Positions 37,958 through 46,544 are shown, numbered from the stretch's first letter. The stretch: DNA of 64,000 bases from Rickettsiales bacterium UBA4270 (GCA_002395105.1 DGWA01000011.1:18314-82313), one strand, 5' to 3'. Notes: generated by a model from the letters alone, not told the origin. Numbers and translations are program-made.

Positions 37958-39427
37958 ATGAAAAAAAAACAAAAAAATACAGAAGATTATCTAAATCAAA
38001 AAAAAGAACAAAAAATTGCAAATCTTGCGAAAATAAAAATGAGATATTTCCTTAGAAAAGCATTTTCAATAATAAATCCAGCTACAAAAATTAAATGGAA
38101 TTGGCACCTAAATTACTTGTGTGACACACTAGAAGCTGTTGCAGAAGGAAAAATAAAACGGCTAATTATAAATATTCCACCTAGATATCTAAAATCAATA
38201 ATTTGTTCGGTTAGTTTCCCAGCATGGATACTCGCAAAAGATCCTTCAAAAAGAATAATAGTCGCAAGTTATTCGAAAATTTTAGCAACAAAGCATTCAC
38301 AAGATACAAGAATAATTATGCATTCAAATTGGTACAAAAAAAATTTTTACAAAACAGTAATTGCCGAAGGAAGAGACGAGAAAAATAAATTCTGTACAAC
38401 TGAAAATGGATTTAGATTTTCTACATCTGTAAATGGTACATTAACTGGAGAAGGTGGAGATATATTAATAGTTGATGATCCTCATAATCCAATCGGAATA
38501 TATAATAAATCAAACAGAAAACGAACAATAAATTGGTTTACTGGCGTCTTCTCTTCTCGTCTTAACGATAAAAATACAGGAGCAATTATAATAATAATGC
38601 AAAGACTGCACGTAGATGATCTATCTGGATACATTATATCAAAAAATACTGAAAATAATTGGTTTATAATAAATTTACCAGCAATCGCAGAGCAAGAAAA
38701 AAAATATTACCTATTTGATAAATTATATAAAATCCGTAAAGTTGGTGATATATTGCATCCTCTAATGGAAAAAAAAACAACATTAGATAATATAAAAAAA
38801 GACATAGGTGAATACAACTTTGAAGCACAATACCAGCAAAATCCAGTAACATTAGATGGAAATATGATAAAAAAAGATTGGCTAAAATATTTTGATTTAT
38901 CAGATAAAGAAAACATATTTAAAAATGACAAAATAAACTATTGTATTAGTATTGATTGCGCCTCTGGACTTGGAACCGAAAATGATTTTACAGCAATAGC
39001 TGTTTTTGCAATTTTTAGTAATAAATTTTACATATGCGATATGTATAGACTTAAAATTGCATATCCAGAATTAAAAATAAAAATTGAAGAAATAATCAAT
39101 AAATACAAGCCAAATAACGTTTTAATTGAGGATAAATCAAATGGTTCATCTATGATACAAGATCTACAACAAAAATATACAAATATTATACCAATTAAAC
39201 CAACTAAATCTAAAGAATGTCGAGTTAATGATATACTAACAACCTTAGAAGCAGGACATATACTAATTGCAGACAAAGAAAAATGGACACAAGAATTAGA
39301 AATCGAATTGTTATCCTTTCCAGCATGCAAACATGACGATCAAGTTGACGCAATATCGCAGTTTATAAACTGGTATAATTTAAGTAGAAAAAATGAAGTC
39401 AAACCTCCAAAAATAAGAAGAATATAA
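37958..39427 (+). CDS. Phage terminase large subunit
   Basis: TerL is the DNA-packaging motor of tailed phages and gene transfer agents. The ATPase half shows the Walker A variant PPRYLKSI (residues 74-81), Walker B DILIVDDP (168-175) and the coupling segment IIIMQRLHVDDLSG (211-224). The RNase H-like nuclease half shows SIDCASGLGTENDFTA (Asp333, Asp343), LIEDKSNGSS (Asp392) and KHDDQVDAISQ (459-468). Both activities look intact over 489 residues. No portal, capsid, protease or tail gene is nearby: the neighbours are the divergent giant gene and the convergent CoaX-like gene. It is therefore an orphan, either a prophage or GTA remnant under selection or one part of a dispersed GTA cluster. 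The N-terminus is very lysine-rich. Confidence 0.93.
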   Translation: MKKKQKNTEDYLNQKKEQKIANLAKIKMRYFLRKAFSIINPATKIKWNWHLNYLCDTLEAVAEGKIKRLIINIPPRYLKSIICSVSFPAWILAKDPSKRIIVASYSKILATKHSQDTRIIMHSNWYKKNFYKTVIAEGRDEKNKFCTTENGFRFSTSVNGTLTGEGGDILIVDDPHNPIGIYNKSNRKRTINWFTGVFSSRLNDKNTGAIIIIMQRLHVDDLSGYIISKNTENNWFIINLPAIAEQEKKYYLFDKLYKIRKVGDILHPLMEKKTTLDNIKKDIGEYNFEAQYQQNPVTLDGNMIKKDWLKYFDLSDKENIFKNDKINYCISIDCASGLGTENDFTAIAVFAIFSNKFYICDMYRLKIAYPELKIKIEEIINKYKPNNVLIEDKSNGSSMIQDLQQKYTNIIPIKPTKSKECRVNDILTTLEAGHILIADKEKWTQELEIELLSFPACKHDDQVDAISQFINWYNLSRKNEVKPPKIRRI

Positions 39428-39435
39428 AATATATA

Positions 39436-40209
39436 TTATATACCTAACATTTTATTTTTAGCACATTCAATAATGCTTTTAATCCTTAAATCAGCATCAA
39501 TGAAATTAATAGTTCTACTATATTGTAAAAGCTCTGGTTTTTTACATGTAGCTACAACTTTAAATTGTTTATTTCTATACTCACTAACAATATTTTGAAT
39601 TATATTATCACAAGCACCAATTACGCCATTAAAAACTCCAACATTCAATGCATTATACCTATCTACTGCTGTACACTTTTGCGTAGCTTCAATCATAATC
39701 TCTGGATATTCAGCTACTTGCTCATGAACTGCGCCTGCAAGCAAATCAAGTCCAGGAAATACAGAATAGCCAATAAATTCATTGTCCACACATAATGAAA
39801 ATGTAATTATTGTATCAAAATTTATAAACACTACATTGCTGCCGTATTTTTTATTGCAAGCATAGCAACCGGCAAAAATATCAACCGGTATATTTTCTAT
39901 ATTAATAGATTCATCATGTACGAATGGTATATCCTTATTTGAGATTATTATTGGCTCTATCTTAATATACGCTTTAAGAAATTCTTCAACTATATGATCA
40001 AATTTTGGAACATTACTCAAAATTGCAGCATGAGTTATCTCCGTTTTATTTACTTGTAAATAATCAAAAACATTTTTTATCTCAGTTGTATATTGATCGT
40101 CGGTTCTTTTATTTTGCGTAGATATACTAAATTTTGAAACAATTTTTGCTTTATCATCTATCAATGCAAACTCAATTTCAGTTCCACTTATATTAACAGC
40201 AACAAACAT
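39436..40209 (-). CDS. coaX: Type III pantothenate kinase-like protein (CoaX family) with altered active-site motifs
   Basis: CoaX phosphorylates pantothenate in the first step of coenzyme A synthesis. Length (257 residues) and overall layout match the family: an N-terminal ASKHA phosphate loop, a central second loop and the segment FIGYSVFPGLDLLAGAV corresponding to the GxIxPG region. The usual catalytic residues are changed. The first D-x-G-N-T loop reads NISGT (Asp to Asn6), the G-x-D-R motif reads PVDI (Arg lost, Asp110 kept), and D-x-G-T-A-x-T reads NFDTIIT (Asp to Asn130, Gly to Asp132). Either the kinase has diverged or the protein is inactive and kept for another role. The 3' end is convergent with the terminase gene; the 5' end diverges from the unknown gene at 40325. 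Confidence 0.7.
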   Translation of the reverse strand: MFVAVNISGTEIEFALIDDKAKIVSKFSISTQNKRTDDQYTTEIKNVFDYLQVNKTEITHAAILSNVPKFDHIVEEFLKAYIKIEPIIISNKDIPFVHDESINIENIPVDIFAGCYACNKKYGSNVVFINFDTIITFSLCVDNEFIGYSVFPGLDLLAGAVHEQVAEYPEIMIEATQKCTAVDRYNALNVGVFNGVIGACDNIIQNIVSEYRNKQFKVVATCKKPELLQYSRTINFIDADLRIKSIIECAKNKMLGI

Positions 40210-40276
40210 AATACTAGTTATAAAGAGGCTTTTTTAAAAGTAAAGTGTATTTATTTTTTGAACTAATAATTTTTTT

Positions 40277-40303
40277 TGACATAGTACAAAAAAATTGTAT
40301 AAT
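40277..40303 (+). promoter_or_regulatory. Consensus sigma70-type promoter
   Basis: TTGACA (40277-40282) and TATAAT (40298-40303) are both perfect consensus hexamers, separated by 15 bases. The predicted transcription start is near 40310, about 15 bases before ATG 40325. This rules out a TTG start at 40295, which would overlap the -10 box. Confidence 0.7.
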
Positions 40304-40324
40304 ATTTTTGTAAAATATTTATAT

Positions 40325-41692
40325 ATGCCTGTAAAAAAAAGAAAAAAAAATAAAAATAAAGTTGCGTTAGATAATACGATGCTATCAAGTATTAACAATG
40401 CGCGTAAACAAAACGAACTCGAACAAGATATTGAATTCGAACAAAATAACGTGCAAAAAAAACAAAAAAATAGCGGTATTAGCTCTATTGGAAGCAAAAT
40501 TACAATAGATGGAAAAGAATATGATCTTTCTAAAGATGGTGACATAGAAGAATTACAAGGTTATTACAATGGAAGCAGTCAAGAAAAACGTAGCGACATA
40601 AAATCAGAGGTGGAAAAATACTTAAATGTTAAAATAAATAAACACAATTTAGTTGAATCTACCAGTGAAGATCAAAAATATTTCATCGAAAAAAATATTT
40701 TTGATAAATTATTTAACGGTAATGTATTTGAAGAACTAAAATTAGTAAATAAGGTATCAGAGACAACGCATGCAGAAGAAGGATTAGCAAATGCTATTAA
40801 AACACTTAACAATAATAAAAGTAAAAAAATAAAAGACTTAAAAAACTATGAACGTAGTCGTTTTGAAGAATTTTTCAATCTTGTCGAATCAGACAGTTTA
40901 AAGGGTACTGGATTAAAAGAACAATTTATTAAAGACGCTGGAATGGAAAACAAAAAAGGTGGACAAATAAAAGAATATTTTTTCAGCAATTACACTGCAG
41001 CAGAGGGTGCAAAAATTATACATGGTTTCATAAACAAATACAGCAATGTATTAATGAATGAAAAAGATATAATTGAACATAACAAAACAACAATTGAAGA
41101 CAGCACAAACGAAATAGAAGGCAATAGAAAAAAAATTGCCGAAGTAGTAAAACAAATAAATAACAGTTCTGAAAGTGATATAAAACAGATTGATCAATTA
41201 TTTTCACTTGTCGAAAAGGCTAAAGAAGTAGACAAGAAAGAGCATCCTGTGGCATATTTTTTTTCAAAAATGTTTAGTTTTTTCGGCGCTGGTAATAATT
41301 ATATGTCAAAAGATACAAAACAACTAAAGCAAGCACTAAGTAGTATTAGTTCAAAAATATTGAAAGACAGAATGACGATCAATGAACAAGTAACTAATAC
41401 AAGCAATGATTTAATTAAAAAACAACTTTCACTAGCAAACTGTTCGATTGCTAATTTAGATAAAAAATTATCATTAAATGGAATTTCAATCGATCAGAAT
41501 AATAATGAACCAGGAAAAACAAAAAATGAAATTAAGTTTAATGATGAAAAAATTCTTACAGAAAAAGATAATAGCAAAATATCGGAAAATATGCTAAAAA
41601 TAATGGGAATAAAAGAAAAAAAAGATAATGATTTTTCACAAAACATAAACAGTAAAGATTTTATTATTACTGGAAATGGAATTGCCATGTAA
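40325..41692 (+). CDS. Unknown lysine-rich helical protein, candidate effector
   Basis: This 455-residue protein is not recognised. It begins with the strongly basic MPVKKRKKNKNK, which resembles a eukaryotic nuclear localisation signal and is not a signal peptide. The rest is hydrophilic and mostly helical in pattern, with a coiled-coil-like part around residues 240-290, one short hydrophobic patch (HPVAYFFSKMFSFFGAG) and a C-terminal tail rich in Lys, Glu and Asn. A consensus promoter just upstream fixes the ATG at 40325. It is transcribed alone, between the divergent CoaX-like gene and the HMG-CoA reductase gene. In a genome with VirB genes such a protein could be a secreted effector, but that is inference from composition only; a cytoplasmic structural protein is equally compatible. 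Confidence 0.8.
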   Translation: MPVKKRKKNKNKVALDNTMLSSINNARKQNELEQDIEFEQNNVQKKQKNSGISSIGSKITIDGKEYDLSKDGDIEELQGYYNGSSQEKRSDIKSEVEKYLNVKINKHNLVESTSEDQKYFIEKNIFDKLFNGNVFEELKLVNKVSETTHAEEGLANAIKTLNNNKSKKIKDLKNYERSRFEEFFNLVESDSLKGTGLKEQFIKDAGMENKKGGQIKEYFFSNYTAAEGAKIIHGFINKYSNVLMNEKDIIEHNKTTIEDSTNEIEGNRKKIAEVVKQINNSSESDIKQIDQLFSLVEKAKEVDKKEHPVAYFFSKMFSFFGAGNNYMSKDTKQLKQALSSISSKILKDRMTINEQVTNTSNDLIKKQLSLANCSIANLDKKLSLNGISIDQNNNEPGKTKNEIKFNDEKILTEKDNSKISENMLKIMGIKEKKDNDFSQNINSKDFIITGNGIAM

Positions 41693-41704
41693 TATTCTCA
41701 ATTC

Positions 41705-41734
41705 TTGCAATTAATTTTTTTAATAAACTATATG
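41705..41734 (+). promoter_or_regulatory. Candidate promoter of the HMG-CoA reductase gene
   Basis: TTGCAA (41705-41710, part of CTTGCAA) and TATATG (41729-41734) are separated by 18 bases. The predicted start site lies about six bases before the ATG at 41747, so the leader would be extremely short. Confidence 0.5.
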
Positions 41735-41746
41735 TTGTAAATTGCA

Positions 41747-42811
41747 ATGAAAAAATCTATTTCGAACACAATTATTCCTACAAAAATTATAGAAAATTTA
41801 AACGTAATATTCAATAAAAAACAAAGTGAAATTTGTGTTCCAATATCAACATACGAAAGTCCGTTATTTTTAAGCATTCAAAGAGGCGCAAATGTTTCAA
41901 AAATACACCCAATATCAGTTAATATTCTAAATGATTGCATGACAAGAAGTTCTATTATTCAATTTAAAAAAAACATAGATGTCAAAAAATTTATCGAAAT
42001 AATCGATGATAACAATTTTCAGCAAAAAACAATACAAAAAATAATAAATAAAACAAGTAGACACTGTAAATTATTAAAAATTGAGCACCAAGTAATTGGT
42101 AATTTAGTTTACTTACGCTTTTCTTACGATACAGATGAAGCTTCTGGACACAATATAACAACAATCGCAACAAATGAGGTATCTAAAATGCTAGTTGAAA
42201 TTGCTAAAAAACATAATTTATTAGCAAAATACATATCAAATTCAGGAAATACATGTGTTGATAAAAAAAATAGTGCAATAAATTTCATTTCCGGGCGTGG
42301 AAAAAATGTTGTTGCCGAGATTGTAATAAGCAACAAAACATGCAAAAAAATTCTTCACACGACATGTGAAAAAATATTTGAATTAAATAACAAAAAAAAT
42401 CTTTTAGGTTCAATCTTGGCAGGCAGTTTATGTTCTGCAAATGCGCATTATGCAAACATGCTTGCAAGTATATTTCTTCCATTTGGACAGGACATAGCAA
42501 ATATAGTCGAAGGTTCTCAGGGCATTACATATTGTGAATTACAAGGAGAGAATTTATATTTTAGCGTAAATTTACCAAATATAATTTGTGGTTGTGTTGG
42601 AAATGGCAAAAATACAGATTTTGTAAAAAAAAATATGCAAATGGTAGGTTGTATAAATAAACAAAATAAACTTGTAAAAGATGCGAGCAAAATTCTTGCA
42701 GGAACTATTTGTGCAATAGTTTTATGCGGTGAACTATCTCTCCTTGCCGCTTTAACGAACGAAAATGAACTAGTTAAAAGTCATTTAATTCTCGAAAGAA
42801 AACATATTTAA
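41747..42811 (+). CDS. mvaA: Hydroxymethylglutaryl-CoA reductase, class I-like
   Basis: HMG-CoA reductase makes mevalonate, the committed step of the mevalonate route to isoprenoids. The protein resembles the class I (eukaryotic/archaeal) catalytic domain. VPISTYESPLFLSIQRGANV (residues 31-50) matches the PMATTEGxLVASxNRG region with Glu37. AINFISGRGKNVVAEIVI (177-194) matches AINWIEGRGKSVV with Lys186. GSILAGSLCSANAHYAN (221-237) and LPFGQD (244-249, Asp249) follow, and LVKSH (342-346, His346) ends the active site. All four catalytic residues are therefore present, in 354 residues without membrane helices. No other mevalonate gene is nearby. Alphaproteobacteria normally use the MEP route, so acquisition from elsewhere is likely. 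Confidence 0.9.
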   Translation: MKKSISNTIIPTKIIENLNVIFNKKQSEICVPISTYESPLFLSIQRGANVSKIHPISVNILNDCMTRSSIIQFKKNIDVKKFIEIIDDNNFQQKTIQKIINKTSRHCKLLKIEHQVIGNLVYLRFSYDTDEASGHNITTIATNEVSKMLVEIAKKHNLLAKYISNSGNTCVDKKNSAINFISGRGKNVVAEIVISNKTCKKILHTTCEKIFELNNKKNLLGSILAGSLCSANAHYANMLASIFLPFGQDIANIVEGSQGITYCELQGENLYFSVNLPNIICGCVGNGKNTDFVKKNMQMVGCINKQNKLVKDASKILAGTICAIVLCGELSLLAALTNENELVKSHLILERKHI

Positions 42812-42868
42812 AAAAGCAAAAAAATTTTCCTTGATTTTTACATATATAATTATAATCGTTCTCTTGAT

Positions 42869-43891
42869 ATGAAAAAGATCAGTTGTTTTTTTATTTTATC
42901 ATTAATACTATCAAGTTACAGCTGTAATTCGTTATTTTCCGATACAAATATTCATCAAGAAGATAAAAAAATTGATAAAAATGAAAAAAGTAATTCAGTG
43001 AATTCAGTAGATAAAAATGAAAAAAAAAATAACATAGAACAAAAAAATAAAAAAGAAACTGTTTCGAAAAATAATCAAGAAAAACAGCAAAAAAATGCTA
43101 ACGAAACAGAAGTAAATAAAACAGAGAAAGACAGCACAAATGACATTGTTAAAGAAACAAATATTAAAGAAACAAATAAAGATGATAATAATAATGAAAT
43201 TGAAAAACCAAAAGATAAACAAAGTCAGAATTATCACATAGTAAAGGATGGTGAAAATATTTATAGAATTTCAAAAAAATACAATATAACGCATCAAGAA
43301 TTAGTGCAATTAAATAACATTAAAAATGATAATATATATATCGGTCAGAAATTAATATTACCAAAAAATGCTTTTCTAAAAGAAGACATTAACGATAATG
43401 AAAAAAATAATGAAAATGCAAAAAATAAAAATCTAAACAATAAAACTGTTATCACGAATGATGTTCAAAATCAAAATTTAAATAAAAATCTTATAAATAA
43501 ACTCGATCCGACAACTTTTATATGGCCATCTAGAGGTATAATTTTAACAAAATTTGGATATAAAACAAAAACAGGAAGATTAGAAGGTGTAAACATAGGT
43601 GGAGAAACAGGTTCAGTTGTTAGAGCTTCATCTTCTGGAACTGTTGTTTATAATAATACAATCGAAGGATACGACAATGTCATTATAATAAAACACTACA
43701 ATGGTTTTATTACAGCTTACGGTTATACAGAACCAATTATTGTAATTGGTGACAAAGTAAAAAAAGGACAAATTATTGCATATATGAAAAAGAATAAGCA
43801 ATCAAAAAGATCACAACTTTATTTTACAATCAGAAAAGATGGAAAATCATACGATCCTGAAAAAATAATTCAAACAAAAATAAGCGATTAA
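42869..43891 (+). CDS. LysM and LytM/M23-domain envelope protein (NlpD-like, catalytically degenerate)
   Basis: The N-terminus is a signal peptide ending in SSYSC (Cys19), a weak lipobox. Residues 25-120 are a low-complexity Lys/Asn/Glu linker, 122-166 a LysM domain (YHIVKDGENIYRISKKYNIT) that binds peptidoglycan, and 219-335 a peptidase M23/LytM domain. The zinc ligands are missing: the usual HxGIDI is EGVNIGG, the LYAH segment is AYGYTE, and HLHFEIR is SQLYFTIR. This is the pattern of NlpD/EnvC-type activators of cell-wall amidases, which regulate septal peptidoglycan splitting rather than cut it. With mltG and lpxC elsewhere in the window it indicates a real envelope. Tandem TATAAT sequences (42845-42856) just upstream could serve as -10 boxes. 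Confidence 0.85.
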   Translation: MKKISCFFILSLILSSYSCNSLFSDTNIHQEDKKIDKNEKSNSVNSVDKNEKKNNIEQKNKKETVSKNNQEKQQKNANETEVNKTEKDSTNDIVKETNIKETNKDDNNNEIEKPKDKQSQNYHIVKDGENIYRISKKYNITHQELVQLNNIKNDNIYIGQKLILPKNAFLKEDINDNEKNNENAKNKNLNNKTVITNDVQNQNLNKNLINKLDPTTFIWPSRGIILTKFGYKTKTGRLEGVNIGGETGSVVRASSSGTVVYNNTIEGYDNVIIIKHYNGFITAYGYTEPIIVIGDKVKKGQIIAYMKKNKQSKRSQLYFTIRKDGKSYDPEKIIQTKISD

Positions 43892-43903
43892 ACTATAAAA
43901 AAT

Positions 43904-43931
43904 TTGTATATTTAGTTATAAAATATATAAT
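43904..43931 (+). promoter_or_regulatory. Candidate leaderless promoter of virB11
   Basis: TTGTAT (43904-43909) and TATAAT (43926-43931) are separated by 16 bases. The -10 box ends five bases before the virB11 ATG at 43937, so transcription would begin at or next to the start codon and the mRNA would be leaderless. Confidence 0.5.
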
Positions 43932-43936
43932 TAAAT

Positions 43937-44986
43937 ATGCAATCACTAACGGCACTAAAATCGTTTCTTGAACCATTTGAAACATATTTCAACAGAGATG
44001 GAGTGACCGAAATAACAATAAATAAACCATGCGAACTATGGGTTGAACAGTATGGAAATAGTAAACCGTACGTTGTTCCGTTATGTGATGCAAAACATCT
44101 TCGCAGCATGGCGTCACTGATTGCACAATCGACCGAACAAATGATTGACGAAGAGCATCCATTACTTAGTGGAACGTTACCAAATGGTTATCGTGTTCAA
44201 ATAGTTATTCCTCCTGCATGCGAAGCCGGACAAATAGCCTATTCAATAAGAAAACCATCTCCATTAAAATGGACGCTCGATGACTATGAAAATATGCACT
44301 GTTTTGATGATTGTGCTATAGAAAAAACAGAAGACATAAACAATCAGATATTGTATGAATTATTAATGCAAAAGAGAATAAAAGAATTTTTAAAATATGC
44401 AGTTTTGTTTAGAAAAAACATAATTTGTTCAGGAGGAACATCTACTGGTAAAACAACATTCACAAACGCTATTTTAAGAGCCATACCAGAACAAGAAAGA
44501 CTAATAACAATAGAAGATGCGCGAGAAATTGACTTATCAACACATAAAAATCATGTTCATCTTATTTGTTCAAAGGGAAAACAAGGAAGAGCAAATATAA
44601 CAGCACAAGATTTAGTTGAAGTTTGCTTGCGTATGAGACCAGAAAGAATTATAGTTGGTGAATTACGTGGCGCCGAAGCATTTGGCTTTCTTAGGGCAAT
44701 AAATACAGGTCATCCTGGTTCAATATCAACACTGCATGCAGACACACCAACTATGGCAAAAGAACAATTAAAAATGATGGTAATGCAAGCCGGTCTTAGC
44801 ATTCCACCAAGTGAAGTTACTAACTATATAAATTCAGTCATTGATATAATAGTGCAATTAAAAAGAGGAGAAAATGGAGTTAGATTTGTTAGTGAAATAT
44901 ATTATAAACATAAACAGCATTTTGATGATTTAAAAAAAAATGGATTATATAAATCTATAGATCTAAACAAGGAAATAAAACAATAA
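43937..44986 (+). CDS. virB11: Type IV secretion system ATPase VirB11
   Basis: VirB11 is the hexameric cytoplasmic ATPase that, with VirB4 and VirD4, drives pilus assembly and substrate export. The N-terminal domain carries EITINKPCELWVEQ. The C-terminal RecA-like domain shows Walker A GGTSTGKT (residues 166-173), the Asp box RLITIEDAREIDL (188-200), Walker B RPERIIVGELRG (234-245) and the His box TGHPGSISTLHADTP (257-271). At 349 residues it is full length and should be active. It is not next to other virB genes; the only other likely component in the window is the VirB2-like pilin near 59.1 kb. Scattered vir genes are common in Rickettsiales. A leaderless promoter is predicted directly upstream. 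Confidence 0.96.
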   Translation: MQSLTALKSFLEPFETYFNRDGVTEITINKPCELWVEQYGNSKPYVVPLCDAKHLRSMASLIAQSTEQMIDEEHPLLSGTLPNGYRVQIVIPPACEAGQIAYSIRKPSPLKWTLDDYENMHCFDDCAIEKTEDINNQILYELLMQKRIKEFLKYAVLFRKNIICSGGTSTGKTTFTNAILRAIPEQERLITIEDAREIDLSTHKNHVHLICSKGKQGRANITAQDLVEVCLRMRPERIIVGELRGAEAFGFLRAINTGHPGSISTLHADTPTMAKEQLKMMVMQAGLSIPPSEVTNYINSVIDIIVQLKRGENGVRFVSEIYYKHKQHFDDLKKNGLYKSIDLNKEIKQ

Positions 44987-44999
44987 ATTAATATATTAA

Positions 45000-45641
45000 T
45001 TATAAACCTAGTATAATACTCTTAACATTTGTTATCGCTAATAATATAATTACAAAACCAGCAATCTTATCCATTAAAGCAGCATTTTTACTAAATAACC
45101 ACCAAAGTTTTAAAAAATAACAACAAAAAGCGATCAAAGCAAACGTAATAAAACTAATGAAAGGAACACATATAAGAAGACCTAGATAACCATACCAACT
45201 GCTAACATAACCATAAAACTGAGAAATAACACTAATTATAACAGTTGCTATACCGAAATTAGAAAACGTATATAAAAAACCACTTTTATAAGCATCTAAA
45301 GCAAGTTTAGATGTACTCGGAGCATCTTCAAGAGAACATGTCTTTTTTTTAGTTGTCATCATCTTTATTCCAACACATAGTAAATACGACATACCAACAA
45401 TTTGAGCATATTTAAACGCAGTTTGATAATTATTCAAGACAGAACAAAAGAAAAAACCAATAATTGCAGAAATTCCATCGCTAGTCGCAACACCTAAAGC
45501 AGTAAAAAGACCCATTTTTAATGATTTATTTTCAATTGTATTTTTAGCAGTAATTACAAAAGAAACACCAGGTGATATATCAAACAAAAATAGCGTTATC
45601 ATGTATACTACAATCCAAGATGAAATTATACCTGTAAACAT
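45000..45641 (-). CDS. LysE/RhtB-family amino-acid exporter
   Basis: This 213-residue protein has about six membrane helices. Its N-terminal part carries the family signature DISPGVSFVITAKNTIENKSLKMGL (residues 22-46), where SPG plus the downstream GLFTALGVATSDG form the conserved first half. The middle loop is basic and polar (TTKKKTCSLEDAPSTSKLA). LysE/RhtB proteins export amino acids such as lysine, threonine or homoserine; the substrate here cannot be told. It ends 13 bases from the convergent virB11 gene, and its 5' side shares a 132-base spacer with the divergent carboxylesterase gene. Intracellular bacteria often retain such transporters. Confidence 0.85.
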   Translation of the reverse strand: MFTGIISSWIVVYMITLFLFDISPGVSFVITAKNTIENKSLKMGLFTALGVATSDGISAIIGFFFCSVLNNYQTAFKYAQIVGMSYLLCVGIKMMTTKKKTCSLEDAPSTSKLALDAYKSGFLYTFSNFGIATVIISVISQFYGYVSSWYGYLGLLICVPFISFITFALIAFCCYFLKLWWLFSKNAALMDKIAGFVIILLAITNVKSIILGL

Positions 45642-45773
45642 ACTCTTTTATAAGTATAATTGTAATTTGGTATTTTTTAAACGTCAAGTAATTTTATAAC
45701 AAACAAAAATAATATTGAAAAATAAATAATTTTTAGTTAAATATATCGTTTTTATATACATTCACATTATTAT

Positions 45774-46403
45774 ATGAAAAAAGCAAAAATGTTCATTTTT
45801 TTACATGGTTATAATTCAACTGGTGATGAGATGAAAATTCTTGATAAACCTTTTCGTAAAATAGCGGCACAAAATTCTGTTTTTTTATATCCAGATGCTC
45901 CATTTAAAGTTAATAATAGTGATAAATACTGCTGGTTTCAGTTCGTATTTGGGGACGATCCATCTCTAATAAATGAAGAATTTATCTCCCAAAGCATGCA
46001 ACAAGCGATACCTTATTTAGAAAAGTTTATAAAACAAAATCTTGAAAAATATAAACAATTTACATATTCAGATGTAATTTTAATCGGTTTTTCACAAGGC
46101 GCAGGACTATCACTATATGCTTCAATGAGATTACCAGAGCCAATATGTGGAGCTATATCTTTCTCAGGTGGAATAGCTAATCCAAATAATGAAATCTCTA
46201 AACCAAACATGAAAAAATCACCATTGCTACTAATTCATGGGGTAGACGATCAAATTTTGCCTTATCAATTTTCGATACGAAGCGAGAAAATGTTAAAAAA
46301 AGCTAATTTTAATGTAAATTGTCATATTTTAAAAAATACAAAACATCTAATAACGCCAGAGGCTATAAACATAGCGGAAAATTTTTTGAAAAAAATCTGT
46401 TAA
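45774..46403 (+). CDS. Phospholipase/carboxylesterase-family alpha/beta hydrolase
   Basis: This 209-residue serine hydrolase belongs to the acyl-protein thioesterase/carboxylesterase group (Abhydrolase_2). The oxyanion segment is FIFLHGYNSTGDE (residues 8-20), the nucleophile elbow GFSQGA has Ser107, the acid is Asp159 in HGVDDQILPY and the base is His191 in KHLITPEA. The PDAPF motif (40-44) is typical of the family. The triad is complete, so it should hydrolyse short acyl or thioester bonds; the physiological substrate is unknown. No signal peptide is present. It lies between the divergent LysE gene and tRNA-Val, with its own AT-rich upstream region. Confidence 0.92.
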   Translation: MKKAKMFIFLHGYNSTGDEMKILDKPFRKIAAQNSVFLYPDAPFKVNNSDKYCWFQFVFGDDPSLINEEFISQSMQQAIPYLEKFIKQNLEKYKQFTYSDVILIGFSQGAGLSLYASMRLPEPICGAISFSGGIANPNNEISKPNMKKSPLLLIHGVDDQILPYQFSIRSEKMLKKANFNVNCHILKNTKHLITPEAINIAENFLKKIC

Positions 46404-46468
46404 TATTTTGATAACAACTAAAACAAATCTTGCAATTTATATTTTTTAATTCTTTTGTCTTTTATACT

Positions 46469-46544
46469 GGATGGTTAGCTCAGTTGGTAGAGCATCACCT
46501 TGACGTGGTGAGGGTCACAGGTTCGAGCCCTGTACCATCCACCA
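46469..46544 (+). tRNA. tRNA-Val (anticodon GAC)
   Basis: A full cloverleaf can be drawn. The acceptor stem pairs GGATGGT with ACCATCC, the D arm is GCTCAGTTGGTAGAGC, and the anticodon stem TCACC/GGTGA encloses the loop TTGACGT with anticodon GAC. The T arm is ACAGG-TTCGAGC-CCTGT, and the discriminator A plus CCA are encoded (46541-46544). A CTTGCAA element lies 33 bases upstream (46429-46435). The next gene is an isoleucyl-tRNA synthetase fragment starting 64 bases downstream. Confidence 0.97.

Noticed and set aside
40295..40324. TTG start at 40295 for the unknown lysine-rich protein
   Set aside because: The codon overlaps the predicted -10 region, so it would lie upstream of the transcription start.
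43004..43237. Minus-strand frame of alternating Phe/Ile opposite the LysM protein linker
   Set aside because: It is the complement of the Lys/Asn/Glu linker and carries no membrane-protein features beyond composition.
46469..46544. Integrated element bounded by the tRNA-Val 3' end
   Set aside because: No duplicate of the tRNA 3' sequence and no integrase gene was noticed in the window.
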